Assembly: GCA_945291235.1 (NCBI GenBank)
Contig: CALYQY010000035.1
Span: forward strand, 1-22,622
Direction: 5' to 3'
Length of the DNA stretch: 22,622 nucleotides
Origin: an uncultured Gilliamella sp.
GTDB lineage: Bacteria > Pseudomonadota > Gammaproteobacteria > Enterobacterales > Enterobacteriaceae
The notes below the pieces were generated by a model. The model was not told where the DNA came from. It worked only from the letters and a program-made list of their open reading frames with translations, and ran no database searches. Each line of letters opens with the position of its first letter. Positions within the stretch are counted from its first letter, which is position 1. This document shows positions 1 through 7,634 of the stretch, piece after piece. The position numbers were made by a program, and so were the translations under genes.

Positions 1-313
1 GTTAGATGATTTTCAACAGCAGATTGAAAATCATTTAGCAAGCTTTGCCCAACAAGGCGAGGCCATATTGTGTTTGGTGGATTTAAAAGGCGGAACGCCT
101 TTTAATACCACAGCGCAGCTTATGGCAAGTTATCCCAATCTCGAAATTATCACGGGTGTGAATATCCCTATGTTATTAGCGACTTTTATGCTCAGAGAAC
201 AATTGCAGCTAGATGATTTATTACCGGAAGTAATCAAAGCATCAATGGAAGGTATTGAGCAAATTAATATCGCATCAATGACAACCAATTCCGATCAAGA
301 TGAGGATTTTTAG
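1..313 (+). CDS. PTS mannose/fructose/sorbose-family EIIA component (5' end cut off by window)
   Basis: The reading frame is open from base 2 and ends at TAG 311-313, giving about 103 residues. Segments such as LVDLKGGTPFN and ITGVNIPMLLATFMLRE match the second half of the EIIA domain of the mannose-family PTS (E. coli ManX or AgaF type), where DLFGGSPFN and GVN(L/I)PML are typical. The phosphorylated histidine lies near residue 10 of this family, so it is outside the window. By family knowledge the protein accepts phosphate from HPr and passes it to a cognate EIIB. The stop comes soon after the EIIA domain, so this is a stand-alone EIIA or the last domain of a fusion, not the N-terminal half of a ManX-like EIIAB. 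The tail is short and acidic (SDQDEDF). Its sugar cannot be told from this fragment. Confidence 0.85.
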   Translation, partial: LDDFQQQIENHLASFAQQGEAILCLVDLKGGTPFNTTAQLMASYPNLEIITGVNIPMLLATFMLREQLQLDDLLPEVIKASMEGIEQINIASMTTNSDQDEDF

Positions 314-347
314 CGCATAGCAATCGCTCAAAATAAGTCGTCTGTAT

Positions 348-394
348 AAGTAAGGCAAACTGGTTTTAAAACACTCAAAACCGCTGCCTTGCTT
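348..394 (+). terminator. Large imperfect hairpin after the EIIA gene
   Basis: Arms AAG-T-AAGGCA (348-357) and TGCCTT-G-CTT (385-394) pair with one T.G wobble. Above a small internal loop, GGTTTT (362-367) pairs with AAAACC (377-382). It lies 35 bases after the EIIA stop, so it probably ends or protects that transcript. No T-run follows, so it is not a textbook intrinsic terminator and could be another RNA structure. The rest of the 314-559 gap is AT-rich and must also hold the asd promoter. A weak guess is TTGTTA at 450-455 with TCTTAT at 473-478. Confidence 0.45.
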
Positions 395-559
395 ATCAAG
401 CACTTAATAAACTCATTGATTTAGCTGTTTAATATAACGCCATGTTATTTTGTTATACCCTGTAGAAATAATTCTTATCTTACTTTGTTTTATCAAGATA
501 TTTTGTTTTAATAGTAAAAAATATATCTCAATATAACATCTACTTTTTGGAAATAAATT

Positions 560-1663
560 ATGAAAAATGTTGGTTTTGTCGGTTGGCGTGGAATGGTGGG
601 ATCTGTTCTGATGCAACGTATGGTTGAAGAGCATGATTTTGATTATATCAATCCGGTTTTCTTTTCTACATCTCAAGCAGGTCAAGCTGCACCTACATTT
701 GGAGGTAAAACCGGGACATTACAAAGTGCCGATAATATTGATGCGCTAAAAGCATTAGATATTATTGTTACCTGTCAAGGTGGTGATTACACCTCAGAGA
801 TTTACGCCAAACTTCGTGCAACCGGATGGCAAGGCTATTGGATTGATGCCGCTTCAACACTTCGAATGGAAGATGATGCCATCATCGTGCTAGATCCGGT
901 AAATAAAGCTAACATTCATACAGCATTGGATCAAGGCTTCAAAACTTTTGTTGGTGGTAACTGTACTGTCAGCTTAATGCTTATGTCGCTCGGTGGCTTA
1001 TTTGCTGAAAATTTAGTTGATTGGATTTCTGTTTCAACTTATCAAGCCGCTTCCGGCGGTGGTGCTCGCCATATGCGTGAACTGTTAACACAAATGGGCA
1101 TGTTACATGCTGAAGTTGCGAAAGAGTTACAAGATCCTAATTCATCAATTTTAGAGATTGAACGTAAAGTGACGCAAAAAATGCGTGACGGCAGCTTACC
1201 GACCGATAACTTTGGTGTGCCGTTAGCCGGCAGTTTAATCCCATGGATTGATAAAGCGTTAGACAATGGTCAGAGTAAAGAAGAGTGGAAAGGTCAAGCT
1301 GAAACCAACAAGATTTTAGGCACCAGCCAAATTATTCCGGTTGACGGCTTGTGCGTTCGTATCGGCGCATTACGCTGCCATAGCCAAGCCTTTACAATCA
1401 AGCTGAAGAAAGATATCAGCGTGCCTGAAATTGAACAATTACTCGCCGGGCATAATGATTGGGTGAAAGTGGTACCAAATGATCGCCAGTTATCGATGCA
1501 AGAACTCACTCCGGCTGCTGTTACCGGAACATTAACAACGCCGGTTGGTCGTTTACGTAAATTGAATATGGGCAAAGATTTCTTATCTGCCTTTACCGTT
1601 GGCGATCAGCTATTATGGGGCGCCGCTGAGCCGTTAAGAAGAATGTTACGCATTTTAGCCTAA
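560..1663 (+). CDS. asd: Aspartate-semialdehyde dehydrogenase
   Basis: The 367-residue protein has the same length as E. coli Asd and is collinear with it throughout. The enzyme reduces aspartyl-4-phosphate to aspartate-4-semialdehyde with NADPH, the branch step to lysine, diaminopimelate, threonine and methionine, and acts in the cytoplasm. The N-terminal NADP-binding motif is GWRGMVGS (residues 8-15). The catalytic cysteine is C135 in GGNCTVS, and the active-site base is H274 in RCHSQAF; both fall at the E. coli positions. The start ATG follows a weak TGGAA ribosome site about 8 bases upstream. The gene is monocistronic, between a hairpin and a good intrinsic terminator. No lysine riboswitch-like structure was recognised in its short AT-rich leader. 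Confidence 0.98.
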   Translation: MKNVGFVGWRGMVGSVLMQRMVEEHDFDYINPVFFSTSQAGQAAPTFGGKTGTLQSADNIDALKALDIIVTCQGGDYTSEIYAKLRATGWQGYWIDAASTLRMEDDAIIVLDPVNKANIHTALDQGFKTFVGGNCTVSLMLMSLGGLFAENLVDWISVSTYQAASGGGARHMRELLTQMGMLHAEVAKELQDPNSSILEIERKVTQKMRDGSLPTDNFGVPLAGSLIPWIDKALDNGQSKEEWKGQAETNKILGTSQIIPVDGLCVRIGALRCHSQAFTIKLKKDISVPEIEQLLAGHNDWVKVVPNDRQLSMQELTPAAVTGTLTTPVGRLRKLNMGKDFLSAFTVGDQLLWGAAEPLRRMLRILA

Positions 1664-1668
1664 TTGAC

Positions 1669-1692
1669 AAAGCCCGAATCATCGGGCTTTTT
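1669..1692 (+). terminator. Intrinsic terminator of asd
   Basis: A perfect 9-bp stem, AAAGCCCGA (1669-1677) with TCGGGCTTT (1682-1690), has a 4-base loop and is followed by TT. It starts 5 bases after the asd stop. The convergent nagC gene ends at 1709, so the same stem may also slow transcription from the other side, although its minus-strand T-tract is short. Confidence 0.85.
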
Positions 1693-1708
1693 AGTCACCA
1701 AAATCTAT

Positions 1709-2935
1709 TTAATTATAGTCATCAAACAACGTCATTAATAACGAACCATTAAACAGCGCTTGTTGAATTAAGGCAAATGCACCAATAGCCGATCGGTCAT
1801 TGAGCGATGAGCAGTTAATGGTAAGATTCTTTCTTAAATCCTCTAAACTTAGCGCATTTAAAGCACTATTGACGGCACTTAAAAGGATTTGTGGTGATTT
1901 GGTTAGCTCACCGGCTAACACTATGCGTTGTGGATTAAAAATATTCACCATAATTGCCACAGCTCGACCAAGATTTTCGCCGGCATCTTTGACTAATTTT
2001 ATTGCCAGCTCATCGCCTTGATTAGCACACTGACAAATGTTAGCAATATGACACGCATCAAGAGTGAGTTTGGTTGGATAACCTTGTTCTATCATCTGTA
2101 TGGCACGGCGTTCAATCGCATCGTTTACAACTCGATTTTCCAGACAACCGAAATTACCACAATGACAACGCTCACCCAAAGCATCAACTTGAATATGACC
2201 AACTTCACAAGCGCTCTGATTATGGTTGGTTAAAAGTTGTTGATTAACAATAACGCCCGAACCCACACCGCGATGAACACGAATCAATATTGAGTCTTCA
2301 ACATCTTGAGTTGAACCAAAGTAGCTTTCTGCCAGTGCTAAGCTTTGAATATCGTTGCCTAAATAAATGGTCACATTAAACTCTTTTCGCAACACTTCAG
2401 CTAGCGGCCATGCTTTAACTTGAATATGAGGGGTATAACGAACGATGCCTCGCTGTGAGTCAATCAAGCCAGGTAATACAACTGATATAGCAACCAGTCG
2501 TTTAATTTTTTTACTGTGGTTTTCTATAAACTGTTTAAGTAAGCTAATTAAATATTGTTGTACTTCTTGCTCTGTGAAAATTGTCAGCGGATGCACTTCT
2601 GACATCAACGAGCGGCCACCTAAGTCATAAAGTTCAATGGTGATATGCGAACGGCTTAACTGCACACCGATTGTTTGATAGTAACTAAATTTTGCCTGTA
2701 TCGAAACAGCAGGGCGTCCGCCAGTTGATTGTTGCGCATCAACTTCTTTGATCAGTTTATTTTTAAGAAGTTGACGAGTAATTTTGGTAATACTTGCGGG
2801 TGCCAGCTGGCTGACTTCGGCTAATTGAATGCGTGATAGTGGTGCTTGCTGAACAATCAAACGATAAATAATTGCATAATTTAACTGTTTGATTAGCTCA
2901 GCATTACCCACTAAGTTCAGATAATTAAATGTCAT
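1709..2935 (-). CDS. nagC: N-acetylglucosamine repressor NagC (ROK family)
   Basis: The 408-residue protein aligns end to end with E. coli NagC (406 aa). An N-terminal winged helix-turn-helix (about residues 14-66, with LAPASITKITRQLL as the recognition region) precedes a ROK sugar-kinase-like domain. The ROK zinc site is present: H247 in EVGHIQV, and C257, C259 and C264 in CHCGNFGCLE. By family knowledge NagC represses nag genes and is released by GlcNAc-6-phosphate, the product of NagE and substrate of NagA. The related regulator Mlc is the alternative, but the nagB-nagA-nagC context and the LAPASITKITRQL stretch favour NagC. It is the last gene of the operon, 35 bp after nagA, with a GAG-type ribosome site before the ATG. 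nagD, the fourth gene of the E. coli operon, is absent here. Confidence 0.95.
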   Translation of the reverse strand: MTFNYLNLVGNAELIKQLNYAIIYRLIVQQAPLSRIQLAEVSQLAPASITKITRQLLKNKLIKEVDAQQSTGGRPAVSIQAKFSYYQTIGVQLSRSHITIELYDLGGRSLMSEVHPLTIFTEQEVQQYLISLLKQFIENHSKKIKRLVAISVVLPGLIDSQRGIVRYTPHIQVKAWPLAEVLRKEFNVTIYLGNDIQSLALAESYFGSTQDVEDSILIRVHRGVGSGVIVNQQLLTNHNQSACEVGHIQVDALGERCHCGNFGCLENRVVNDAIERRAIQMIEQGYPTKLTLDACHIANICQCANQGDELAIKLVKDAGENLGRAVAIMVNIFNPQRIVLAGELTKSPQILLSAVNSALNALSLEDLRKNLTINCSSLNDRSAIGAFALIQQALFNGSLLMTLFDDYN

Positions 2936-2970
2936 ATATTATCTCAATATTTTCTTAATTATCTGATATT

Positions 2971-4113
2971 CTAACGGCTCATCTCTCCATTAACAACCGT
3001 TTTAAGTACAGTAAAATCCGGATTAAAAATAACTAAGTTGGCAATTTTGCTTTCAGTTATGGTACCGAGTTGTTTATCAACACCAATGGCTTTAGCAGGA
3101 TAAAGGGTTGCCATTCTTAATGCTTCATCCAATGCGATACCGACATACTGCACCGCATTTTTTACCGCTTCAATCATGGTTAAGGCCGAGCCACCTAGCG
3201 TACCATTTTCATCAATACAGCGACCGTCTTTGTAATAAATTGTTTTACCGGCAAATACGCCCGATTCTAAGTTTGAACCGGCAAGCAACATCGCATCGGT
3301 AATTAATATTAAGTGATCTTGTTTGATTTTATGGCTATTACGAATGTTTGCCCAACTTACATGTTGACCATCAGCGATAACCCCAACATACACTTCAGGT
3401 TCATCATAAATTGCACCAACAACGCCCGGTTCACGCCCGGTAATATAAGGCATAGCATTAAATAAATGGGTGCCTAAACGAATACCGTCATTAAAACCAC
3501 GACGACAGTCATCATAATGTCCATTTGAGTGCCCAACCGATACATGAATACCAGCTTTAACAAGTTGCTTGATAAAATGACTTTCAACCCGTTCCGGCGC
3601 TAAAGTAATGACTTTAATAACATCGGCATTTTCACAAAGAAAATCTATCATTTGCTGTGAAGGTTTACGAATAATATTTTGGTCATGAATCCCTTTCTTT
3701 TCAGGATTGATATAAGGACCTTCAAGGTGTAATCCTAACGCTTGATTCGGATGCGTGGCTAAATATTCCCGCATAACTTTAACCGCTTTAATCATAAACT
3801 CATCAGTTGAAGTGATAAGTGTCGGTAAATAGCTTGTGCAACCATAAACAAGGTTGGTCGCTTGCATCGCTTCTAATGTTTCAACACTTAAAGCATCAAG
3901 CGTTTCATTAAATTGGACTCCCCCACAACCATTTACTTGGATATCAATAAAACCGGGTGCAACAATTGCGCCTTGTAGATTTTCAACAGTAATATCGGTA
4001 GGTAGTTCATTTTGTTTACAGACTTTGGCAATCTTATCGCCGTCGATAACAACGGCGTGATTTTCAAGAATCTCATAACCAGTATAAATACGACAATTGG
4101 TTAATGCGTACAT
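2971..4113 (-). CDS. nagA: N-acetylglucosamine-6-phosphate deacetylase
   Basis: The 380-residue amidohydrolase (E. coli NagA has 382) removes acetate from GlcNAc-6-phosphate to give glucosamine-6-phosphate. The residues of the E. coli enzyme keep their numbering: Q59 and N61 in DIQVNG (replacing the usual HxH of the superfamily), E131 in HLEGPY, H195 in SVGHSNGH, H216 in GTHLFNAM, and the catalytic D273 in ITDAM. This fits the single-metal form of NagA. It is 11 bp downstream of nagB, with AAAGGAT as ribosome site, so the two are clearly co-transcribed. Its product feeds NagB, and its substrate is the NagC inducer. Confidence 0.97.
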   Translation of the reverse strand: MYALTNCRIYTGYEILENHAVVIDGDKIAKVCKQNELPTDITVENLQGAIVAPGFIDIQVNGCGGVQFNETLDALSVETLEAMQATNLVYGCTSYLPTLITSTDEFMIKAVKVMREYLATHPNQALGLHLEGPYINPEKKGIHDQNIIRKPSQQMIDFLCENADVIKVITLAPERVESHFIKQLVKAGIHVSVGHSNGHYDDCRRGFNDGIRLGTHLFNAMPYITGREPGVVGAIYDEPEVYVGVIADGQHVSWANIRNSHKIKQDHLILITDAMLLAGSNLESGVFAGKTIYYKDGRCIDENGTLGGSALTMIEAVKNAVQYVGIALDEALRMATLYPAKAIGVDKQLGTITESKIANLVIFNPDFTVLKTVVNGEMSR

Positions 4114-4124
4114 TGAGTTATCCT

Positions 4125-4931
4125 TTATAAAACGGTCACTTTAAGATTATCAGCTTCCATTTGTTTAAAATATTTTAGTGTCTTGACTTTAAGATCATCA
4201 GTGCTTGGCTCATCACAAACAATGATTGATGCAGGATGCATTTGTAGTGCGGTGACTGTCCACAAGTGGTTAATTGATCCTTCAACACCCGCTTGTAAAG
4301 CTAAGCTTTTATTATGTCCACAAACTAATAAAATGACCTCTTGCGCATCCATTAACGTTGCAACACCAATTGTTAGCGCATGTTTAGGCACTAAATCTTT
4401 GTCATTATCAAAGAAACGCGAATTCGCAATGCGAGTATCATCTGTTAAGGTTTTGATACGGGTACGGGAGCAAAGTGAAGAGCCGGGTTCATTAAATGCA
4501 ATATGCCCATCTTGACCAACACCACCAACAAAGATATTAATTTTACCATAGGCTTTAATTTTTTCTTCATATTGACGACATTCGGCATCGATATCTGGTG
4601 CATTTCCGTTTAATATATGAATGTTGTTTTTATCAATATCAATATGGTCAAAGAAATTTTCATGCATAAAAGTATGATAACTTTGTGGATGATCTTCTGG
4701 CAAGCCCACATATTCATCCATATTAAAAGTCACAACGTGTTTGAAACTCACTTTACCCGCTTGATACTGTTTAATTAATTGTTGATACATGACCAAAGGA
4801 GAGCTTCCGGTTGGCAAACCTAACAAAAACGGACGATCTGCTGTCGGGTTGAATTGGTTAATTTTATTAACAATACGCTGAGCAACCCAAGCGCCTACTT
4901 CTTGGGCATTTTCTAATGGAATGAGTCTCAT
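4125..4931 (-). CDS. nagB: Glucosamine-6-phosphate deaminase
   Basis: The 268-residue enzyme (E. coli NagB has 266) converts glucosamine-6-phosphate to fructose-6-phosphate and ammonia, sending amino sugar into glycolysis. Catalytic residues sit at the E. coli positions: D72 in FNMDEYVG, D141 and H143 in [11 protein letters not shown], and E148. Residues of the GlcNAc-6-phosphate allosteric site are also kept (S151, S152, R158, K160, Y254), so this is predicted to be the allosterically activated enterobacterial form. It is the first gene of nagB-nagA-nagC. An AGAGG ribosome site lies 9 bases before the ATG. Transcription starts in the gap shared with nagE; TAGAAT on the minus strand (4998-5003) is a possible -10 element. 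Confidence 0.97.
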   Translation of the reverse strand: MRLIPLENAQEVGAWVAQRIVNKINQFNPTADRPFLLGLPTGSSPLVMYQQLIKQYQAGKVSFKHVVTFNMDEYVGLPEDHPQSYHTFMHENFFDHIDIDKNNIHILNGNAPDIDAECRQYEEKIKAYGKINIFVGGVGQDGHIAFNEPGSSLCSRTRIKTLTDDTRIANSRFFDNDKDLVPKHALTIGVATLMDAQEVILLVCGHNKSLALQAGVEGSINHLWTVTALQMHPASIIVCDEPSTDDLKVKTLKYFKQMEADNLKVTVL

Positions 4932-5029
4932 GGGGGAATACCTCTTTTGATATAATTAAATAACTTCTTTTTTTTTAATGTAAAATATGTTGTCTGTATT
5001 CTACTATATTAATGTATTTAAGCAAAAAA

Positions 5030-5051
5030 AATCGTGACAAAAATCACAAAA
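5030..5051. promoter_or_regulatory. Candidate CRP (cAMP receptor protein) site between nagB and nagE
   Basis: GTGA (5034-5037) and TCAC (5044-5047) are perfect inverted half-sites with the canonical 6-base spacer. The surrounding A/T bases fit the 22-bp CRP consensus. The centre is at 5040.5. From the likely -10 boxes on either side (TAAAAT 5074-5079 for nagE, and ATTCTA 4998-5003 read on the minus strand for nagB) it would lie roughly 45-50 bp upstream of both starts, so one site could serve both directions. CRP activation of the nag divergon is known in E. coli; its action here is inferred. Confidence 0.65.
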
Positions 5052-5060
5052 AATGAATAA

Positions 5061-5143
5061 TTAATTTGCGAAGTAAAATAATATAGAGTCAAATAGTAAA
5101 TGATTTACTACAATTACTGAAAAAAGTGAAATTTCATTATTTT
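5061..5143. promoter_or_regulatory. Cluster of palindromes before nagE, candidate NagC operators
   Basis: Three inverted repeats lie between the CRP-like site and the nagE start. TTAATTTGCGAAGTAA (5061-5076) has 6 of 8 pairs matching. TAGTAAATGATTTACTA (5094-5110) is perfect, with 7-bp arms and a 3-bp spacer. TGAAATTTCA (5127-5136) is perfect and sits in a 24-bp A/T-flanked imperfect palindrome (5120-5143). NagC in E. coli binds two AT-rich operators in this divergon and loops the DNA, so NagC is the obvious candidate. I could not compare these with a matrix, and which repeat is the operator is undecided. Confidence 0.4.
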
Positions 5144-5179
5144 TCAAGTAACTCCCAAATAAATATATGAGGTAAAAAT

Positions 5180-6673
5180 ATGGGAATTTTAGCTTATTTG
5201 CAACGTATCGGGCGCTCATTAATGGTGCCTGTCGCAGTATTACCTGCCGCCGCAATACTATTAGGCATTGGATATTGGATTGATCCAAATGGCTGGGGTA
5301 CCAATAATATTATCGCTGCATTTTTAATTAAATCCGGCGGAGCTATTATTGATAATATGCCTATCCTTTTTGCAATTGGGGTAGCTTATGGTATGTCTAA
5401 AGATAAAGACGGTGCTGCGGCGCTTTCTGGTCTGGTTGGTTTTTTAATTATTACGACTTTATTATCGCCTAATACTGTGGCACTTTTTCAAGGAGTCGAT
5501 ACCAAACTAGCAGGCTGGGAAAGTCAGATATCACCAGCATTTGCAAAAATTAATAACCAGTTTATTGGTATTTTAGTTGGGATTATTTCAGCTGAATTAT
5601 ACAACCGTTTTAGTTCTGTTGAACTGCATAAAACGTTAGCATTTTTCAGTGGTAAAAGATTGGTGCCAATCATTGTCTCTATCGTCATGCTATTGGTTTC
5701 TGCTATCTTATATTTCATCTGGCCTGTCGTATATAGCTCATTAGTTGTATTTGGTGAATGGATTAAAAATTTAGGCTCGGTAGGTGCTGGTATTTATGGT
5801 TTCTTTAACCGTTTACTTATTCCTGTTGGTTTGCATCACGCACTCAATTCAGTATTCTGGTTTGACGTTGCCGGCATTAACGATATTCCTTACTTCTTAG
5901 GTGGGCAAGAATCAATTGACGCCGGTCACGCTATTGTAGGTCAAACAGGTCGTTATCAAGCTGGATTCTTCCCGATTATGATGTTTGGTTTACCGGGTGC
6001 AGCATTAGCCATTTATCACACGGCTAAAAAAGCTAATAAAGATAAAACAGCGTCAATTATGCTCGCAGCGTCTTTTGCGGCATTCTTTACCGGGATTACT
6101 GAACCGCTTGAATTTGCCTTTATGTTTGTAGCACCAGTGCTTTATGTCATCCACGCTGTGCTTACCGGTATCTCATTATTTATCGCCGCTACCATGCAAT
6201 GGATTTCTGGTTTTGCATTCAGTGCCGGTTTGATTGATATGTTACTACAAAGCCGTAATCCACTTGCTGTACATTGGTATATGCTAATATTACAAGGTAT
6301 CGTTTTCTTCGTTGTATATTACATTGTGTTCCGCTTTGTGATCGTTAAATTCAATCTTAAAACACCTGGTCGCGAAGATGGCGATGTTTCTTCTGAAGAA
6401 ACGCAAAATCAAGAACAAGTACAAACAGTTGGCGATGTATCAAAACTTGCGCAACAGTACTTAGTTGTTGTCGGCGGTAAAGAAAATCTCACCGGTATTG
6501 ATTCATGTATTACCCGTTTACGATTAAACGTCAATGACTCAGATTTAGTTGACGAACAAGCGGCAAAAGCGCTTGGTGCAATGGCGGTGATTAAGCTAGG
6601 TAAAACCGGCGTACAAATCGTTGTTGGTCAGCAAGCAGAGAAAATTGCCGATCAGATGAAACAACTAGTTTAA
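5180..6673 (+). CDS. nagE: PTS N-acetylglucosamine transporter, EIICB form without EIIA
   Basis: The 497-residue membrane protein imports GlcNAc and phosphorylates it to GlcNAc-6-phosphate. Residues 1 to about 380 form the hydrophobic EIIC domain, with GLHHALNS, FFPIMMFGLPGAALA and GITEPLEF as typical glucose-family motifs. Residues from about 405 form EIIB, with the phosphorylated cysteine C443 in GIDSCITRLRL. E. coli NagE (648 aa) continues with a fused EIIA domain; this protein stops right after EIIB, so it must use a separate glucose-type EIIA such as Crr. A GAGG ribosome site precedes the ATG. The divergent nagBAC context supports GlcNAc rather than glucose as substrate. A strong terminator follows, so it is monocistronic. 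Confidence 0.93.
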   Translation: MGILAYLQRIGRSLMVPVAVLPAAAILLGIGYWIDPNGWGTNNIIAAFLIKSGGAIIDNMPILFAIGVAYGMSKDKDGAAALSGLVGFLIITTLLSPNTVALFQGVDTKLAGWESQISPAFAKINNQFIGILVGIISAELYNRFSSVELHKTLAFFSGKRLVPIIVSIVMLLVSAILYFIWPVVYSSLVVFGEWIKNLGSVGAGIYGFFNRLLIPVGLHHALNSVFWFDVAGINDIPYFLGGQESIDAGHAIVGQTGRYQAGFFPIMMFGLPGAALAIYHTAKKANKDKTASIMLAASFAAFFTGITEPLEFAFMFVAPVLYVIHAVLTGISLFIAATMQWISGFAFSAGLIDMLLQSRNPLAVHWYMLILQGIVFFVVYYIVFRFVIVKFNLKTPGREDGDVSSEETQNQEQVQTVGDVSKLAQQYLVVVGGKENLTGIDSCITRLRLNVNDSDLVDEQAAKALGAMAVIKLGKTGVQIVVGQQAEKIADQMKQLV

Positions 6674-6704
6674 TTTATTATAACTATAACATTTGATTGA
6701 TTTT

Positions 6705-6746
6705 GCCCACTCTATTCGCTTAACTTTAAATAGGGTGGGCTTTTTT
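6705..6746 (+). terminator. Intrinsic terminator of nagE
   Basis: GCCCACTCTATT (6705-6716) pairs with AATAGGGTGGGC (6729-6740) over 12 bp with one T.G wobble. The loop is 12 bases, and six Ts follow (6741-6746). Confidence 0.93.
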
Positions 6747-6879
6747 GTCTAACCAGCCCACAAAAATTCATTGTACCTTTGTAAATATTTACCGTTGGTA
6801 AAATCGCTTGCGACTGTTTTAATTTATTTAGTCAGTAGAGAGGTTGCAGATCAAATCCGGTTTTCAATATAAATATCAA

Positions 6880-7233
6880 TTAGAAACGTAAAATCATATC
6901 TTGCTTAGCAAGTAGTTGATTTAACGTTGACCTATCAATAATTTGAGTGGGAATATTTAACGTAATATCAGTTAGATGCTCTGCTTTAAGTGAAGATTGG
7001 TCTACATAAACATCTTCAATATCATAAAGTTCAAGCATATTAAATGTCGCAATATAATCACGCATCAAAATTTGTTCAGGCGATTGATTTGTCAATAAAT
7101 GAAAAATACCACTATCGATAAATATAACCGATATATGGTTAATTGCAGACAGGGCTAAGGCGGCATCAAGTGCTTCTCTGCCTTTAGCGTTACCATGAGG
7201 TGGCGAGCTAATAATGATTGCAACGTTTTTCAT
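6880..7233 (-). CDS. tusC: Sulfur relay protein TusC
   Basis: The 117-residue DsrE/DsrF-fold protein matches E. coli TusC (119 aa) in PPHGNAKGREALDA near the N-terminus, RDYIATFNMLELYDIEDVYV in the middle and MILRF at the C-terminus. In E. coli, TusB, TusC and TusD form the TusBCD complex that carries sulfur from TusA to TusE and MnmA for 2-thiouridine at the tRNA wobble position. It is the last recognisable gene of fkpA-tusD-tusC, 16 bp after tusD, with an AAGG ribosome site. The expected tusB does not follow. Only about 130 bp separate this gene from the nagE terminator. Confidence 0.93.
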   Translation of the reverse strand: MKNVAIIISSPPHGNAKGREALDAALALSAINHISVIFIDSGIFHLLTNQSPEQILMRDYIATFNMLELYDIEDVYVDQSSLKAEHLTDITLNIPTQIIDRSTLNQLLAKQDMILRF

Positions 7234-7249
7234 TGAATATGACCTTAAC

Positions 7250-7618
7250 CTAAAATTGAATTACACGATCTGATTCGGCTATTGATTCGCCCAGTTCGCC
7301 AAGCCCGGTTAATTCAAAGTAGTCAGCAAGATTATCTTCAGTAATACCTCGCCGTTGTGCAGCAGCAACACAAACCGTTAATCGAATAGCGTATTTTTTT
7401 GCTAATTGTTGCCATGCGTTAACTAAATCAAACTCATCACTAGCTGGATCGGTACAACGGTTTGCGTTGTAACAACCATCTGCATAAAAAAAGATATTTT
7501 CAATGCGGTGTGGAGTATGAGCCAGTAGAGCTTGTGCAAATTGATAAGCACAATAAGCTGATTGGGTCCCATAAGCAGGACCCAAAATGACAAGTGTATA
7601 GTTTAAAGCGTTAACCAA
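7250..7618 (-). CDS. tusD: Sulfurtransferase TusD
   Basis: The 122-residue DsrE-family protein matches E. coli TusD (128 aa): GPAYGTQ, YQFAQALL, FFYADGCYNAN and PASDEFDLVNAWQQL. The sulfur-carrying cysteine of E. coli TusD (C78) corresponds to C83 in TVCVAAAQRRG. No ATG is available near the required N-terminus. The only fitting start is TTG at 7616-7618, 16 bp after the fkpA stop and without a clear ribosome site, which suggests translational coupling to fkpA. The sequence TGGTTAACG occurs twice around this start (on the minus strand, near 7630-7622 and 7617-7609). The gene should donate persulfide sulfur within a Tus complex with TusC. Confidence 0.92.
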   Translation of the reverse strand: MVNALNYTLVILGPAYGTQSAYCAYQFAQALLAHTPHRIENIFFYADGCYNANRCTDPASDEFDLVNAWQQLAKKYAIRLTVCVAAAQRRGITEDNLADYFELTGLGELGESIAESDRVIQF

Positions 7619-7634
7619 ATTCGTTAACCACGGG

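Noticed and set aside
413..685. Minus-strand open frame of 90 codons covering the asd leader
   Set aside because: It overlaps the start of asd, has no ribosome site or recognisable domain, and its residue mix looks like translated AT-rich leader DNA.
6556..6570. ACAAGCGGC, one base from the Pasteurellaceae DNA uptake word ACAAGCGGT
   Set aside because: It is a single near match inside the nagE coding region. I saw no repeated AAGTGCGGT or ACAAGCGGT words, so no uptake-sequence system is supported despite dprA.
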